Translations under genes and position numbers: made by a program
Notes under the pieces: model-generated
The model's input: only the letters and a program-made list of their open reading frames with translations
Databases searched by the model: none
What the model was told of the DNA's origin: nothing
Part shown: one piece after another, positions 25,491-34,526 of the stretch
Position numbering within the stretch: position 1 is the stretch's first letter
Layout of the letters: every line of letters begins with the position of its first letter
Origin: Devosia lucknowensis
GTDB taxonomy: Bacteria; Pseudomonadota; Alphaproteobacteria; Rhizobiales; Devosiaceae
DNA length: 64,000 bases
Direction of reading: 5' to 3'
Assembly (NCBI RefSeq): GCF_900177655.1
Contig: NZ_FXWK01000002.1
Coordinates: 868,001-932,000 of the forward strand

Positions 25491-25545
25491 AGGGTCGCAT
25501 GCCGGTGGCATTGAATTGACCAGACGGACAAACCCGGAGCACGAG

Positions 25546-26259
25546 ATGACCACGCCGCACAACCACGCAAAGCCAGGCGATTATGCCGAGGCGGTGCTGC
25601 TGCCGGGCGATCCGCTGCGGGCCAAATGGATCGCCGAGACATTTTTCGAGGCGCCGCGCCTCGTCAATTCGGTGCGCAATTGCCTGGGCTATACGGGTAC
25701 GTGGAAGGGCAGGCCGGTTTCGGTGCAGGCCTCGGGCATGGGCCAGCCGTCGCTGTCGATCTATGTGCACGAGCTGATCAACGTCTATGGCGCCAAGGCG
25801 CTGATCCGCGTGGGCACCTGCGGCGGCCTCAATGCGAAGGTGAAGGTGCGCGACGTGGTTCTGGCGCAGGGCGCCTCGACCGATTCCTCGATCGTCAAGG
25901 GGCGGTTCGGAGCCTTCAACTTCGCGCCCATCGCCGATTTCGGCCTGCTGCGCTCGGCGGCCGACAAGGCCGATGCACGGGGGCTGAAATTTCATGCGGG
26001 CAACATGCTGAGCTCGGACATCTTCTATCATGCCAATGGCATTGCCGGATACGATCAGCTCCCCGAGCATGGGGTGATCGGCGTCGAGATGGAAGCGGCG
26101 GCCCTTTATACGCTGGCCGCGCGGTTCGGCGTCAAAGCCTTGACCATCTGCACGATGACCGATTGTCTCATCACGCATGAGGAGATAGATGCCGAGGCAC
26201 GCCAGACTTCGCTCACGGAGATGGTGGAACTGGCGCTCGACGTGGCTGTGGAGGCGTAA
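25546..26259 (+). CDS. deoD: Purine-nucleoside phosphorylase DeoD type
   Basis: DeoD phosphorolyses purine (deoxy)nucleosides to base plus (deoxy)ribose-1-phosphate. The 237-residue protein has MTTPHNHAKPGDYAEAVLLPGDPLRAK, GMGQPSLSIYVHELI, RVGTCGG, EMEAAALYTLAA and the catalytic TMTDCLITHEE Asp segment. The start at 25546 has the conserved N-terminus; an upstream in-frame extension to 25456 lies in the repeat region and is unlikely. A DUF1304 gene begins immediately after its stop, so the two are cotranscribed. Confidence 0.95.
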   Translation: MTTPHNHAKPGDYAEAVLLPGDPLRAKWIAETFFEAPRLVNSVRNCLGYTGTWKGRPVSVQASGMGQPSLSIYVHELINVYGAKALIRVGTCGGLNAKVKVRDVVLAQGASTDSSIVKGRFGAFNFAPIADFGLLRSAADKADARGLKFHAGNMLSSDIFYHANGIAGYDQLPEHGVIGVEMEAAALYTLAARFGVKALTICTMTDCLITHEEIDAEARQTSLTEMVELALDVAVEA

Positions 26260-26622
26260 ATGGCTGTGATTGCAATGGTGCTGGTCGGGCTCGTGGCCCT
26301 GCTGCATGTCTATATCATGCTGCTCGAAGTGCTGTGGTGGGACACGCCGCGCGGGCAGAAGGCCTTCGGGCTGACGGCGGAATTCGCCAAGGCGACCAAG
26401 GTGCTGGCGATCAACCAGGGCGTCTATAACGGGTTTTTGGCGGCAGGCCTCATCTGGGGCCTCGTCCATCCCGATCCGGAGCTTGGCTGGCAGATCCAGC
26501 TGTTCTTCCTCGCCTGCGTGGCGGTAGCCGGGATCGTGGGCGCAGTGACGTCCTCGCGGAAAATCCTGTTCATCCAGACGGTGCCGGCGGTGATCGCGAT
26601 CCTGGCGGTGGTGCTGGTTTAG
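26260..26622 (+). CDS. DUF1304 family membrane protein
   Basis: The 120-residue protein has four predicted transmembrane helices (about 3-24, 50-72, 78-96, 99-119) and the family pattern LVALLHVYIMLLEVLWW at the N-terminus, with a QGVYNGFLAAGLIWG segment in helix 2. Function is unknown. Its ATG directly abuts the deoD TAA, indicating a translation-coupled pair; a link to nucleoside or base transport is only a guess from position. Confidence 0.88.
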   Translation: MAVIAMVLVGLVALLHVYIMLLEVLWWDTPRGQKAFGLTAEFAKATKVLAINQGVYNGFLAAGLIWGLVHPDPELGWQIQLFFLACVAVAGIVGAVTSSRKILFIQTVPAVIAILAVVLV

Positions 26623-26626
26623 AGGC

Positions 26627-26736
26627 ACCCCCACCCGGCCTCCCCCTGATAGAGGGGGAGGAGCAGAGGTCATCGCCAAAGGCACAGTAGACGCGATCTG
26701 TCCCTCCCCCTCTATCAGGTAGGGCTAGGTGGGGGT
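26627..26736. repeat. REP-like 110-bp imperfect palindrome (copy 1)
   Basis: The unit begins ACCCCCACCC and ends AGGTGGGGGT. Inner arms CCTGATAGAGGGGGAGG and CCTCCCCCTCTATCAGG are exact complements, so the two halves fold into one long stem. It lies between the convergent DUF1304 and M20 peptidase genes. A second copy of the same design is at 50855-50973. No coding potential or transposase is associated; it resembles REP/BIME or small MITE repeats. Confidence 0.75.
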
Positions 26737-26799
26737 TACGCCGCCATTCGAGCATAGCTCTCATGGCCTTTTCGCCTTGATTTGCTCCACTGGAGCAAA

Positions 26800-28197
26800 T
26801 TAGCCTTCGGCACGGCTCAAAGCGCCGAGCACCCGCACCCAGCTGCGGATGCCGCGGTGGTAGCTTTCGAGGTCGTATTTCTCGTTGGGGGAGTGGATCT
26901 GGTCGTCCACATGCGCGAAGCCGATCAGGAGCGTGTCGAGGCCGAGAATGGACTTGAACTCGCCGACGACGGGGATGGAGCCGCCCGAGCCGGTGATGAC
27001 CGCCTGCTTGCCCCATTCGTCGGTGAGGCCTGAAAGCGCCTGGCGCAGAAAGTCGCCGTCGGCCGGCACGGTGATGGCGGGCGAGCCGCCATGGGGAATG
27101 AATTCCACCGAGCAATCGGGGGGCAGCATCTTCTCGACATGGGCGCGGAAGGCGGCGCGGATCTTGTCGGGCTTCTGGCCCGAGACGAGGCGGAAGGAAA
27201 TCTTGGCCGAGGCCTTGGCAGGGATGACGGTCTTGAATCCGTCGCCGGTATAGCCGCCGATCATGCCGTTGATTTCGCAGGTCGGGCGGGCCCAGAGCAT
27301 TTCGAGCACCGAGCGGCCTTGCTCGCCGGCCGGGGTCGAGAGGTCGACGCTGCCGAGGAACGCCTTGTCGTCGAACCCCAGACCCGCCCATTGCGCCTTG
27401 AGTTCAGGCGAGATTTCCGCGACGTCGTCGTAAAAGCCGGGCAGGGTGACCGAGCCATCGGGTGCGCGCAGGCTCGCGATGATGTCGGCGACGACCTGAT
27501 TGGGATTGCGCGCCGCATTGCCGAACATGCCCGAATGGAGGTCCTTGTCGGCGGCCGTGACGACGATCTCGTCGGCGACGAGGCCGCGCAGCATGGTGGT
27601 GATCGAGGGGGTCTGGCGATCCCACATGTCGGTGTCGCAGACCAGGGCAATGTCAGCCTTGAGCTCTTCGGCATTGGCCTTCATGAAGGGCGGCAGGTTC
27701 TTGCCGCCGCTTTCTTCCTCGCCTTCAAGCATCAGCGAGATGCGGATGGGCAGTGAGCCGGTCGCCTTTTTCCAGGCGCGACAGGCCTCGATAAAGGTCA
27801 ACATCTGGCCCTTGTCGTCGGAGGCGCCGCGCGCAACGATGATCTTGCGGCCATCCTTTTCCACGATCTGCGGATCGAAGGGATCGGTGTGCCAGAGGTT
27901 GAGGGGGTCGACCGGCTGCACATCGTAGTGCGCGTAGAACAGCACGTGCGGTCCATCCTGCTGCGGGCCATGGGCAACGACAACCGGGTGGCCGGGGGTG
28001 GGGCGCGCCGCGGCGTCGAACCCCAGATCGGTCAATTCCCGGACGATCCAGTCAGCTGCCTTGCGGCAATCGTCGGCAAAGGCCGGATCGGTCGAGATGG
28101 ACTTGATGCGCAGAAGATGGAACAGACGCTCCAGGCTCTGATCCAGCCCCGAATCGACTTCAGACAAGACGGCGTCGATGGTTGCAGGGCTGGTCAT
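26800..28197 (-). CDS. M20 family metallo-dipeptidase
   Basis: The 465-residue protein is a cytosolic zinc aminoacyl-dipeptidase type of the M20/M28 clan. Seen: LFYAHYDVQPVDP (zinc-binding His and Asp near 90), ARGASDDKGQ (bridging Asp near 125), LEGEEESGGKNL (catalytic Glu near 160), CDTDMWD and a late SPNEKY zinc-ligand region. An internal dimerisation lid is present (near 190-300). The start at 28197 gives MTSPATIDAVLSEVD; an upstream longer frame is not supported. It is divergent from a FadR-type regulator gene across 131 bp. Confidence 0.9.
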   Translation of the reverse strand: MTSPATIDAVLSEVDSGLDQSLERLFHLLRIKSISTDPAFADDCRKAADWIVRELTDLGFDAAARPTPGHPVVVAHGPQQDGPHVLFYAHYDVQPVDPLNLWHTDPFDPQIVEKDGRKIIVARGASDDKGQMLTFIEACRAWKKATGSLPIRISLMLEGEEESGGKNLPPFMKANAEELKADIALVCDTDMWDRQTPSITTMLRGLVADEIVVTAADKDLHSGMFGNAARNPNQVVADIIASLRAPDGSVTLPGFYDDVAEISPELKAQWAGLGFDDKAFLGSVDLSTPAGEQGRSVLEMLWARPTCEINGMIGGYTGDGFKTVIPAKASAKISFRLVSGQKPDKIRAAFRAHVEKMLPPDCSVEFIPHGGSPAITVPADGDFLRQALSGLTDEWGKQAVITGSGGSIPVVGEFKSILGLDTLLIGFAHVDDQIHSPNEKYDLESYHRGIRSWVRVLGALSRAEG

Positions 28198-28328
28198 GGC
28201 AAATCCTTGGGTCGCGAATCCGTAAAAATGGAAGGCGCACCATGGCGCGTCGGGTCGCGCCCTGTCCAGTGCAGCGCCATCAGGCGTTATTGTCATACTA
28301 TTGCGCCTGTGATTAGGTCGGATCGAGA

Positions 28329-29123
28329 ATGAAGCAAGGCGGGGGTGGCATGGACAGGTCCGGTGGACGCGCACGGCATTCGGGTGATCTCATTGCCGCG
28401 CTTTCGGGCCGGAGCCTGGCACGCAACCTCCATTCGGACGTGCTGTGGGAATTGGGCCTCGCCATCGTTTCGGGCACCTATGCGCAAGGCGCGATCCTGC
28501 CGTCGGACGGCGAATTGCTGGAGCGCTTCGGCGTGTCGCGCACTGTGCTGCGCGAAGCGCTGAAGACACTGGCCGCCAAGGGGCTGATCGAGGCCCGCGC
28601 CCGTATCGGCACGCGCGTCCTGCCGCGTAACCGCTGGAACCTGTTCGATGCCGACGTGCTGGCCTGGTTCTTCGAACTGGGGCCCGACGTTTCGTTTCTG
28701 CGCAGCCTTGCCGAGGTGCGGATCGGGATCGAGATCGAGGCGGCCGCGCTGGCGGCCGAGCGCTGCGGGCCGGACGAGGCCGCCGAACTGGTCGGCTGGG
28801 TCGACCGGATGGCCGGTTCGGTGACGCCGGCGGATTTCGCGCGGTTCGACCTCGAGTTCCACAAGGCCGTCGCCGAGGCTTCGGGCAATCCGTTCATGGC
28901 TTCGATCAGCGCGCTGGTTGAAATGGCGCTGACAGCGGCGTTCACGATTTCGTCGCCGGTGAACGATCCGGAGGCTCTCGCCGTTACAGTGGGTGTTCAC
29001 CGGCGCATCGCCGAGGCCATTCGCGACGGCAATGCAGACGAAGCACGCCTCGCCATGCGGGACGCGATCTCGCAGGGCTTCGACCGCGCCGCCGGCCGGA
29101 TGGAGGCCGCGGCTTCGACCTGA
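28329..29123 (+). CDS. FadR/GntR (FCD domain) family transcriptional regulator
   Basis: The 264-residue protein has an N-terminal winged HTH (residues about 35-95; ILPSDGELLERFGVSRTVLREALKTLAAKGLIEARARIG is split across it) and a C-terminal all-helical FCD domain with metal/effector-binding FDLEFHKAVAEASGNP. This subgroup regulates sugar-acid, gluconate or amino-acid metabolism. It is divergent from the M20 dipeptidase and may control it, but no repeat was found that fits both sides. An alternative start is at 28350. Confidence 0.9.
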   Translation: MKQGGGGMDRSGGRARHSGDLIAALSGRSLARNLHSDVLWELGLAIVSGTYAQGAILPSDGELLERFGVSRTVLREALKTLAAKGLIEARARIGTRVLPRNRWNLFDADVLAWFFELGPDVSFLRSLAEVRIGIEIEAAALAAERCGPDEAAELVGWVDRMAGSVTPADFARFDLEFHKAVAEASGNPFMASISALVEMALTAAFTISSPVNDPEALAVTVGVHRRIAEAIRDGNADEARLAMRDAISQGFDRAAGRMEAAAST

Positions 29124-29175
29124 AGCCCGGGCATAGTTGTGTGACAGTGCGAAAGCCACTCCATGAGCTGGCTGC

Positions 29176-30855
29176 ATGGCACCTATGCAACAACTTTTTG
29201 ATCTAGTCGGCGTTGCGAGTTTGTCCAACAACCGGGCGACTTTTGTAACGGGTACCAATGTGACGCGTCATCACACCCCCCTGCCCAATCGCCGAGCGGT
29301 TCTGGCAGGGATAGGTTTTTCACTGTTTCTCGCTTCCACCACATCGCTGACCCGCCCGCTGCTGGCGCAGCAAGACGAGCGCTTTGCGTTCGACTTCGAC
29401 AGTTTCAGCGCGCGCATGAAGGCCATGGCCGCCGCCGAGCACCAGCCGGTGACGGCGGAAATTCCGGCCGCCTTCAACAGCCTCGATTATGACGCCTATC
29501 GGCTCATCCAGTATCGGGGCGAGGCCAGCAAGTGGGCAGGCGATGCCGCGGGCTATCAGTTGCAGGCATTTCACCTGGGCTGGCTCTATAACGAACCCGT
29601 CAAGGTCTACGAGATCGAGGGCGGGGAAGCCCATCCGATCGGCTTTGGCGCGGCGGACTTCGACTATCACAATGCCGAGGTGGGCGCGGCCGCCCAGGCG
29701 GAGGCGTTTCCGGGCGTTGCGGGTCTGCGTGTCAACTATCCGCTCAACCGCGCCGATGCGATCGACGAGCTCGTGACGTTCCTTGGTGCGAGCTACTTCC
29801 GGGCCCTTGGACGCAACAATATCTACGGGGCCAGCGCCCGTGGGCTCGTGCTCAATTCATGGGTCGACGTGCCGGAAGAGTTTCCGCGCTTCTCCGAATT
29901 CTATGTCGAAAAGCCGAACGAGGGCGCGCCCCTGGTCGTTTACGCGGCAATGGAGAGCCCGAGCGTGACCGGGGCTTACCGCTTCGTCATCACCCCCGGC
30001 AGCGACGCGTCGCAGGAAACCGTCATGGACGTGACGGCGCGCCTTTATTTCCGCACCGACGTCAAGGAACTGGGCGTTGCGCCGCTGACCTCGATGTTCC
30101 TTTATGCCGAGGCCAATCGCGGCGGGTTCGACGACTATCGTCCGCAGGTGCACGACAGCAACGGCCTGCTGGTCGAACGGGAGAGCGGCGAGGTCATGTG
30201 GCGCGCGCTCAACAACAGCGCCTGGCTGGGCAATTCCTATCTGGCCGAAACCAATCCCAAGGCCTTCGGGCTGTACCAGCGCGGCCGCGACTTCGAGGCC
30301 TACCAGGATGCCGGGGCCCATTACGAGCGCCGCCCCTCGGTGCGCGTCGAGCCCGTGGGCCAGTGGGGCCAAGGCATGGTGCGACTGGTGGAAATTCCCG
30401 CCAAGCTCGAAGCGGACGATAATATCGTGGCCTTCTGGATTCCGGCCGAGCCTGCGCTTGCGGGCGAGGAACGCGAATACAGCTATCGGCTGATCTGGGG
30501 CGATCTCAACCCGGAAGACACTGTCGGACTGGCCTATGTGGCCGAGACCCGCGGCGGTGTCGGTGGTGTGTCGGGCGTGGAAAACGCGTCCAACCTGCGC
30601 AAGTTCGTCGTCGACTTCAAGGGTGGCGAGCTCGACACCATGCCAGCGGGCACGCCCATCGATGTTCTGGCCACTGTTGGCGGCGGCGTGATGCGTACCT
30701 CGGTTTTGTCACGAATTGATGCGAATGGCGCGTGGCGTCTCGTCATGGATGTCGAGGCCGAACCCGGCGCAACGCTGGAACTCAAGGCCTATCTGGTGGG
30801 CCTGGGCAAGAAACTGACTGAAACCTGGCTCTACCAGTGGAGGCCCGCCGCATGA
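29176..30855 (+). CDS. opgD: Periplasmic glucan biosynthesis protein OpgD/OpgG
   Basis: OpgD/OpgG proteins act in the periplasm on the backbone of osmoregulated glucans. The 559-residue protein carries a twin-arginine-like signal, NRRAVLAGIGFSLFLA (residues 38-53), as in OpgD, then the OpgG/D catalytic beta-sandwich with FHLGWLYNEPVKVYE and GRNNIYGASARGL. Its TGA overlaps an ATG as ATGA (30852-30855), so the next gene, opgH, begins there. A GTG at 29260 (28 residues in) is an alternative start and leaves the Tat signal intact. Confidence 0.9.
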   Translation: MAPMQQLFDLVGVASLSNNRATFVTGTNVTRHHTPLPNRRAVLAGIGFSLFLASTTSLTRPLLAQQDERFAFDFDSFSARMKAMAAAEHQPVTAEIPAAFNSLDYDAYRLIQYRGEASKWAGDAAGYQLQAFHLGWLYNEPVKVYEIEGGEAHPIGFGAADFDYHNAEVGAAAQAEAFPGVAGLRVNYPLNRADAIDELVTFLGASYFRALGRNNIYGASARGLVLNSWVDVPEEFPRFSEFYVEKPNEGAPLVVYAAMESPSVTGAYRFVITPGSDASQETVMDVTARLYFRTDVKELGVAPLTSMFLYAEANRGGFDDYRPQVHDSNGLLVERESGEVMWRALNNSAWLGNSYLAETNPKAFGLYQRGRDFEAYQDAGAHYERRPSVRVEPVGQWGQGMVRLVEIPAKLEADDNIVAFWIPAEPALAGEEREYSYRLIWGDLNPEDTVGLAYVAETRGGVGGVSGVENASNLRKFVVDFKGGELDTMPAGTPIDVLATVGGGVMRTSVLSRIDANGAWRLVMDVEAEPGATLELKAYLVGLGKKLTETWLYQWRPAA

Positions 30856-30989
30856 AGCATGCCGCCGATTTCCCCTTCGTGGCCGGACTTCCGGACGCAC
30901 CCCTCCACATGCCCAAGCAGCAATTGGAACCCAGACGCTCGCTGATGCAGGCCATCCGCGCGACGCTATGGTCCTTTGCGGGCCGTTGA
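30852..30989 (+). pseudogene. opgH: 5' segment of opgH in a different frame (apparent frameshift)
   Basis: The ATG overlapping the opgD stop opens a 45-codon frame that ends at TGA (30987-30989). Its product contains LPDAPLHMPKQQLEPRRS (residues 13-30), matching the Pro-x-APLxMPxQxL pattern I recall near the N-terminus of alphaproteobacterial OpgH. The OpgH body continues in the -1 relative frame from about 30983. A single-base deletion, sequence error or programmed -1 shift near GCGGGCCG (30978-30985) would join them. The alternative, a short upstream peptide, is less likely given the motif. Confidence 0.6.
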
Positions 30990-32773
30990 GGGCCACGATC
31001 GGCATGTACAGGCCGGCCCTTCTGCGCTGCATCGCCCTCATGGCGGCCGCCGGCCTCAGCCTTGCCGGGGCCTGGCTGTTCCTGCGCTTTACCGGGGAAG
31101 GTGGCCTCAACGCTCTCGATCTAGTGCGCTTCGTGCTTGTGGCGGTCAGCGGCTTCTGGCTCGTCTGGGGCAGCACGGCCGCCGTGCTCGGCGTGTTCAC
31201 GCCTGAGCGCAGGCCGACCCCGGTGCAAACACCGCTCAAAAGCCGCACGGCGGTCCTCGTGCCCATCTACAACGAGGACCCGGTCGCCACATTCTCTCGC
31301 GTCGCGGCAATGAACCGGAGCCTCGTGCGCCTCGGGGCCGCCGAGCATTTCCACTTCGCCATATTGTCCGATACGCAGGCAATCGAACTGGCCGCCGAGG
31401 AAGTGGTGCAGTTCGAGCGGCTGATCACCGAGCCGCTGAGCGAAGGCCGCATCTTCTATCGCCGGCGCGAGCGCAATGTCGGACGCAAGGCCGGCAATAT
31501 CGAGGACTTCGTTTCCCGCTCGGGCGGTGCCTACGATTTTGCCCTGATCCTCGATGCGGACAGCCTGATGGAAGGCGAGACCATCGTCGCCATGGCGCGC
31601 CGGCTCGAGGACGATCCCAGGCTGGGCCTGTTGCAGACCGTGCCGACCATCATCAATGCGCGGACACTATTCGGCCGCTCCATCCAGTTCGCCGCGGCCT
31701 ACCTGTCGCCCACCTTCGCGCGCGGGGCCGGGCTGATGCAGGGCGCGGAGGGACCCTATTGGGGCCACAACGCGATGGTGCGGATGCGGGCCTTCGCAGC
31801 CAGCTGCGGACTGCCCGAACTTTCAGGCACCCCGCCATTCGGCGGGCATATCCTCAGCCATGACTATGTCGAGGCGGCGCTGTTGTCGCGCGCCGGCTGG
31901 ACCGTGGCGGTCGATCCCGCGCTCAAGGGATCCTACGAGGAAGCGCCGGACAATCTCATCGAATACGCCAAGCGCGACCGGCGCTGGTGCCAGGGCAATC
32001 TGCAGCACGGTCGGCTGCTGCTGGCGCCCGGGCTCAAGGCCTGGAGCCGCTTCACCTTCGTTCAGGGCATCATGGCCTATCTGGCTTCGCCGTTCTGGCT
32101 GCTGCTGCTGGTGGCCAGCATTGCTGGCGCCATGTTGCCGAACCTTCCCGCGCTGCTGCCCGGCTTCGAGCCATCGGCCATCCCCATGTGGGTGCTGGGC
32201 GCGGCCGTCGCGGCGATCCTCGTCGTGCCCAAGCTGATGATCCTGGTGCGTGGCCTGTTCGACGGGCAGAACCGGCGCTTTGGTGGCACGCCAACCGTGC
32301 TGCTTTCGGTTTTGGGTGAAATCGTGCTCTCGACGCTGCTGGCGCCGACCATGCTGCTGATGCAGAGCCGGTCGGTGGTGCAGGTGCTGCTGCGGCTCGA
32401 TGGCGGCTGGCCCGCCACCCAGCGCGGACAGACGCTGGTGCCGCTCGGCGATGCCCTGCGCGCCAGCTGGTGGATGGTGGCGATCGCCGCTGTCGCCCTT
32501 GGCAGCATGCTGATCGCTGCGCCCCAGGCGGCGCTCTGGCTGGCACCGGCCACGCTTCCCGCAATGCTGGCGCCGCTGCTGATCTGGGCCACGTCGCGGC
32601 CGACCCGTCGGGCGCTGCCGCGCCTGTTCCGCAGCGACATGGAAGCGGCTCCGTCGCCTGTTATCGTGGAGCAGCGCCGGCTGCTGGCGGCCTGGACCCA
32701 ACCGCGCACTGCAATCGAAGGTCGTGCCGCCCCGGCGGCCGTGACGAGGACATCGCCCCATGTCGTTGCCTGA
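30968..32773 (+). CDS. opgH: Glucan biosynthesis glucosyltransferase H
   Basis: OpgH is an inner-membrane family-2 glycosyltransferase that makes the beta-1,2 glucan backbone from UDP-glucose. The 601-residue frame has transmembrane segments near 20-40 and 52-72, a cytosolic GT2 domain with VLVPIYNEDP (near 97-106), the catalytic DADS (196-199) and a QxxRW-like RRWCQGN motif, then four to six more membrane helices (from about residue 355). The first ATG in this frame gives a shorter N-terminus than the family norm, because the normal start seems to be in another frame (30852). It overlaps opgC by 14 bases. Confidence 0.9.
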   Translation: MVLCGPLRATIGMYRPALLRCIALMAAAGLSLAGAWLFLRFTGEGGLNALDLVRFVLVAVSGFWLVWGSTAAVLGVFTPERRPTPVQTPLKSRTAVLVPIYNEDPVATFSRVAAMNRSLVRLGAAEHFHFAILSDTQAIELAAEEVVQFERLITEPLSEGRIFYRRRERNVGRKAGNIEDFVSRSGGAYDFALILDADSLMEGETIVAMARRLEDDPRLGLLQTVPTIINARTLFGRSIQFAAAYLSPTFARGAGLMQGAEGPYWGHNAMVRMRAFAASCGLPELSGTPPFGGHILSHDYVEAALLSRAGWTVAVDPALKGSYEEAPDNLIEYAKRDRRWCQGNLQHGRLLLAPGLKAWSRFTFVQGIMAYLASPFWLLLLVASIAGAMLPNLPALLPGFEPSAIPMWVLGAAVAAILVVPKLMILVRGLFDGQNRRFGGTPTVLLSVLGEIVLSTLLAPTMLLMQSRSVVQVLLRLDGGWPATQRGQTLVPLGDALRASWWMVAIAAVALGSMLIAAPQAALWLAPATLPAMLAPLLIWATSRPTRRALPRLFRSDMEAAPSPVIVEQRRLLAAWTQPRTAIEGRAAPAAVTRTSPHVVA

Positions 32774-33998
32774 CGGCGCCCATCCATCTCAGGCCCATGC
32801 CGTCTGGCACCGGATCAGCGCGGCGCTGGTGCCGCAGGTTTCGCGCGATGTCAGCGGGGTGGCGGCGGCACGCGATCCCCGGCTCGACATGTTCCGCGGG
32901 CTGGCGCTGGTGATGATCTTCATCAACCACGTGCCGGGCACGATCTACGAAACGCTCACCAACCGCAATTTCGGCTTCTCGGACTCGGCGGAGGCCTTTG
33001 TCTTCATGTCGGGCATGGCGGCGGGCCTCGCCTATTCCGGCGCCTTTCGCAGCGGCACAATGTGGACGGCGCTGACCCGCGTCTGGGCGCGGGCGCGGCA
33101 CCTTTACTTTGTCCATATCGCCATCACGATGATGTGCCTCGCGATCTTCGCGGCGGCGGCGCTGTGGTTCGAGATGCCCGCGGTTCTGCTCAAGAACAAT
33201 GTCGAGCCGGTGCTGCGCTATCCGCTGCAGTCGCTGATCGGCATTCCGCTGTTGAGCCACCAGCTGGGCTATCTCAACATCCTGCCGCTCTACACGATGC
33301 TGCTGCTTGCCGCGCCGATCTTCATCATGATCGGGATCAGGCGACCCTGGCTGACGCTGGCGCTGTCGGTCGCGCTCTGGGCGCTGGCCGGGCAATTCCG
33401 CATCAACCTGCCCAATTTTCCCAATGCGGGCGGCTGGTTCTTCAATCCCTTTTCCTGGCAGATCCTGTTCGTCATCGGCCTCTTGTCGGGCATGGCGATG
33501 AAGCGGGGCGAGACCTTCATTCCATTCAACCGGACGTTGTATGGCGCGGCCGCGGCGTTCCTCGTCTTCGTGCTGTTCTGGGTGAAAATTCCGGAGCTCG
33601 GCGCTCTTGGCCGTAGTGGCCTGGGGCTCCTGGCCGATGCCGGCGCGCCCTTCTACATCACCTGGTTCGACAAGACGTTCCTGGCGCTGCCGCGGCTCCT
33701 GCATGCGCTGGCGTTGTTCTACGTGCTGGGACACATGCCGCTGATGATGCAGTTCGCGGCCTCACGCTATGCCGCGCCGCTGCGGGCCATGGGCCGGCAG
33801 GGCCTTGCGGTGTTTGCGACGGGCACGGTGCTCAGCATTTTCCTCCAGGTGGTCAAGACCCCGCGCCAGCCCGACCCGCTCTTTGACGGCATGATCCTGG
33901 GCGGCGGCATCCTGGCGCTCTTCGCGCTGGCCACCATGCTGAACTACACCGCGTCCCTGCGCGCCAAAACCGCCGCCGCCAAGGCCGCGCGCGCATAG
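32760..33998 (+). CDS. opgC: OpgC family glucan-modifying membrane protein
   Basis: OpgC is an inner-membrane acyltransferase-3-like protein that adds succinyl groups to periplasmic glucans. The 412-residue protein has about ten transmembrane helices and the family signature DPRLDMFRGLALVMIFINHVPG (split here as residues 42-63) with a GFSDSAEAFVFMSGMAAGL segment. It is the third gene of the opgD-opgH-opgC operon and overlaps the opgH stop by 14 bases, so coupling is likely. Confidence 0.9.
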   Translation: MSLPDGAHPSQAHAVWHRISAALVPQVSRDVSGVAAARDPRLDMFRGLALVMIFINHVPGTIYETLTNRNFGFSDSAEAFVFMSGMAAGLAYSGAFRSGTMWTALTRVWARARHLYFVHIAITMMCLAIFAAAALWFEMPAVLLKNNVEPVLRYPLQSLIGIPLLSHQLGYLNILPLYTMLLLAAPIFIMIGIRRPWLTLALSVALWALAGQFRINLPNFPNAGGWFFNPFSWQILFVIGLLSGMAMKRGETFIPFNRTLYGAAAAFLVFVLFWVKIPELGALGRSGLGLLADAGAPFYITWFDKTFLALPRLLHALALFYVLGHMPLMMQFAASRYAAPLRAMGRQGLAVFATGTVLSIFLQVVKTPRQPDPLFDGMILGGGILALFALATMLNYTASLRAKTAAAKAARA

Positions 33999-34044
33999 GC
34001 GAGATCCTTCGGGAGGCGGCAGCCTGTCAGGGAGAGACGCCAGA

Positions 34045-34431
34045 TCAGCTGCGCTTTCTCGCGGTGACCTCGATCTCGACCTTGATCTCTTCCACCGGGA
34101 AGCCGCAGATGATGGTCGTATTGGTCGGGCGAGGATCAGAGAAGGTTTCGCCCAGCACGGTCGACACCGTCATCACGTCCTTGCGGTCGGCGATATAGAC
34201 GTTGAGGCGGACGATGTCGGCGAGCGTGGCGTCGGCCTGTTCGAGGGCACGAGCGATGGTGCGCAGCGACTGGCGGGTCTGCTCTTCGGGATCAGGCGAG
34301 ATGGTTCCGTCTTCATTGTGACCGGCCGTGCCTGACACGAACACCCACTCGCCATCGACGAGGGCGCGGGAATAACCGGCGAGCTTTTCGAATTTCGAGC
34401 CGAAGGAAATGGCGCGGCGATCTGTCGACAT
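34045..34431 (-). CDS. Rid-family protein, Arg105-lacking type (second copy)
   Basis: The 128-residue protein has the Rid fold (VFVSGTAGHNEDGT, QTRQSLRTIARALEQADATL, IKVEIEVTARKR). The active-site Arg of RidA aligns by eye with Thr in DPRPTNTTIICGF, so it is again not a canonical RidA. It is the last gene of the leftward operon starting at 43372, 95 bases after the GntR gene. The neighbouring FAD oxidase makes imines, so an imine-handling role would be logical but needs the missing Arg to be explained. Two TGATCA hexamers lie 24-40 bases upstream. Confidence 0.85.
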   Translation of the reverse strand: MSTDRRAISFGSKFEKLAGYSRALVDGEWVFVSGTAGHNEDGTISPDPEEQTRQSLRTIARALEQADATLADIVRLNVYIADRKDVMTVSTVLGETFSDPRPTNTTIICGFPVEEIKVEIEVTARKRS

Positions 34432-34526
34432 GATGTGGTCCTCGAAAGTGTGCTTAATGATCAGATGATCACCGGGTCAGGGGAGGCGTGCGCAGATGCG
34501 CGCCGAACGGGCCGGGCTGCGGCAGA

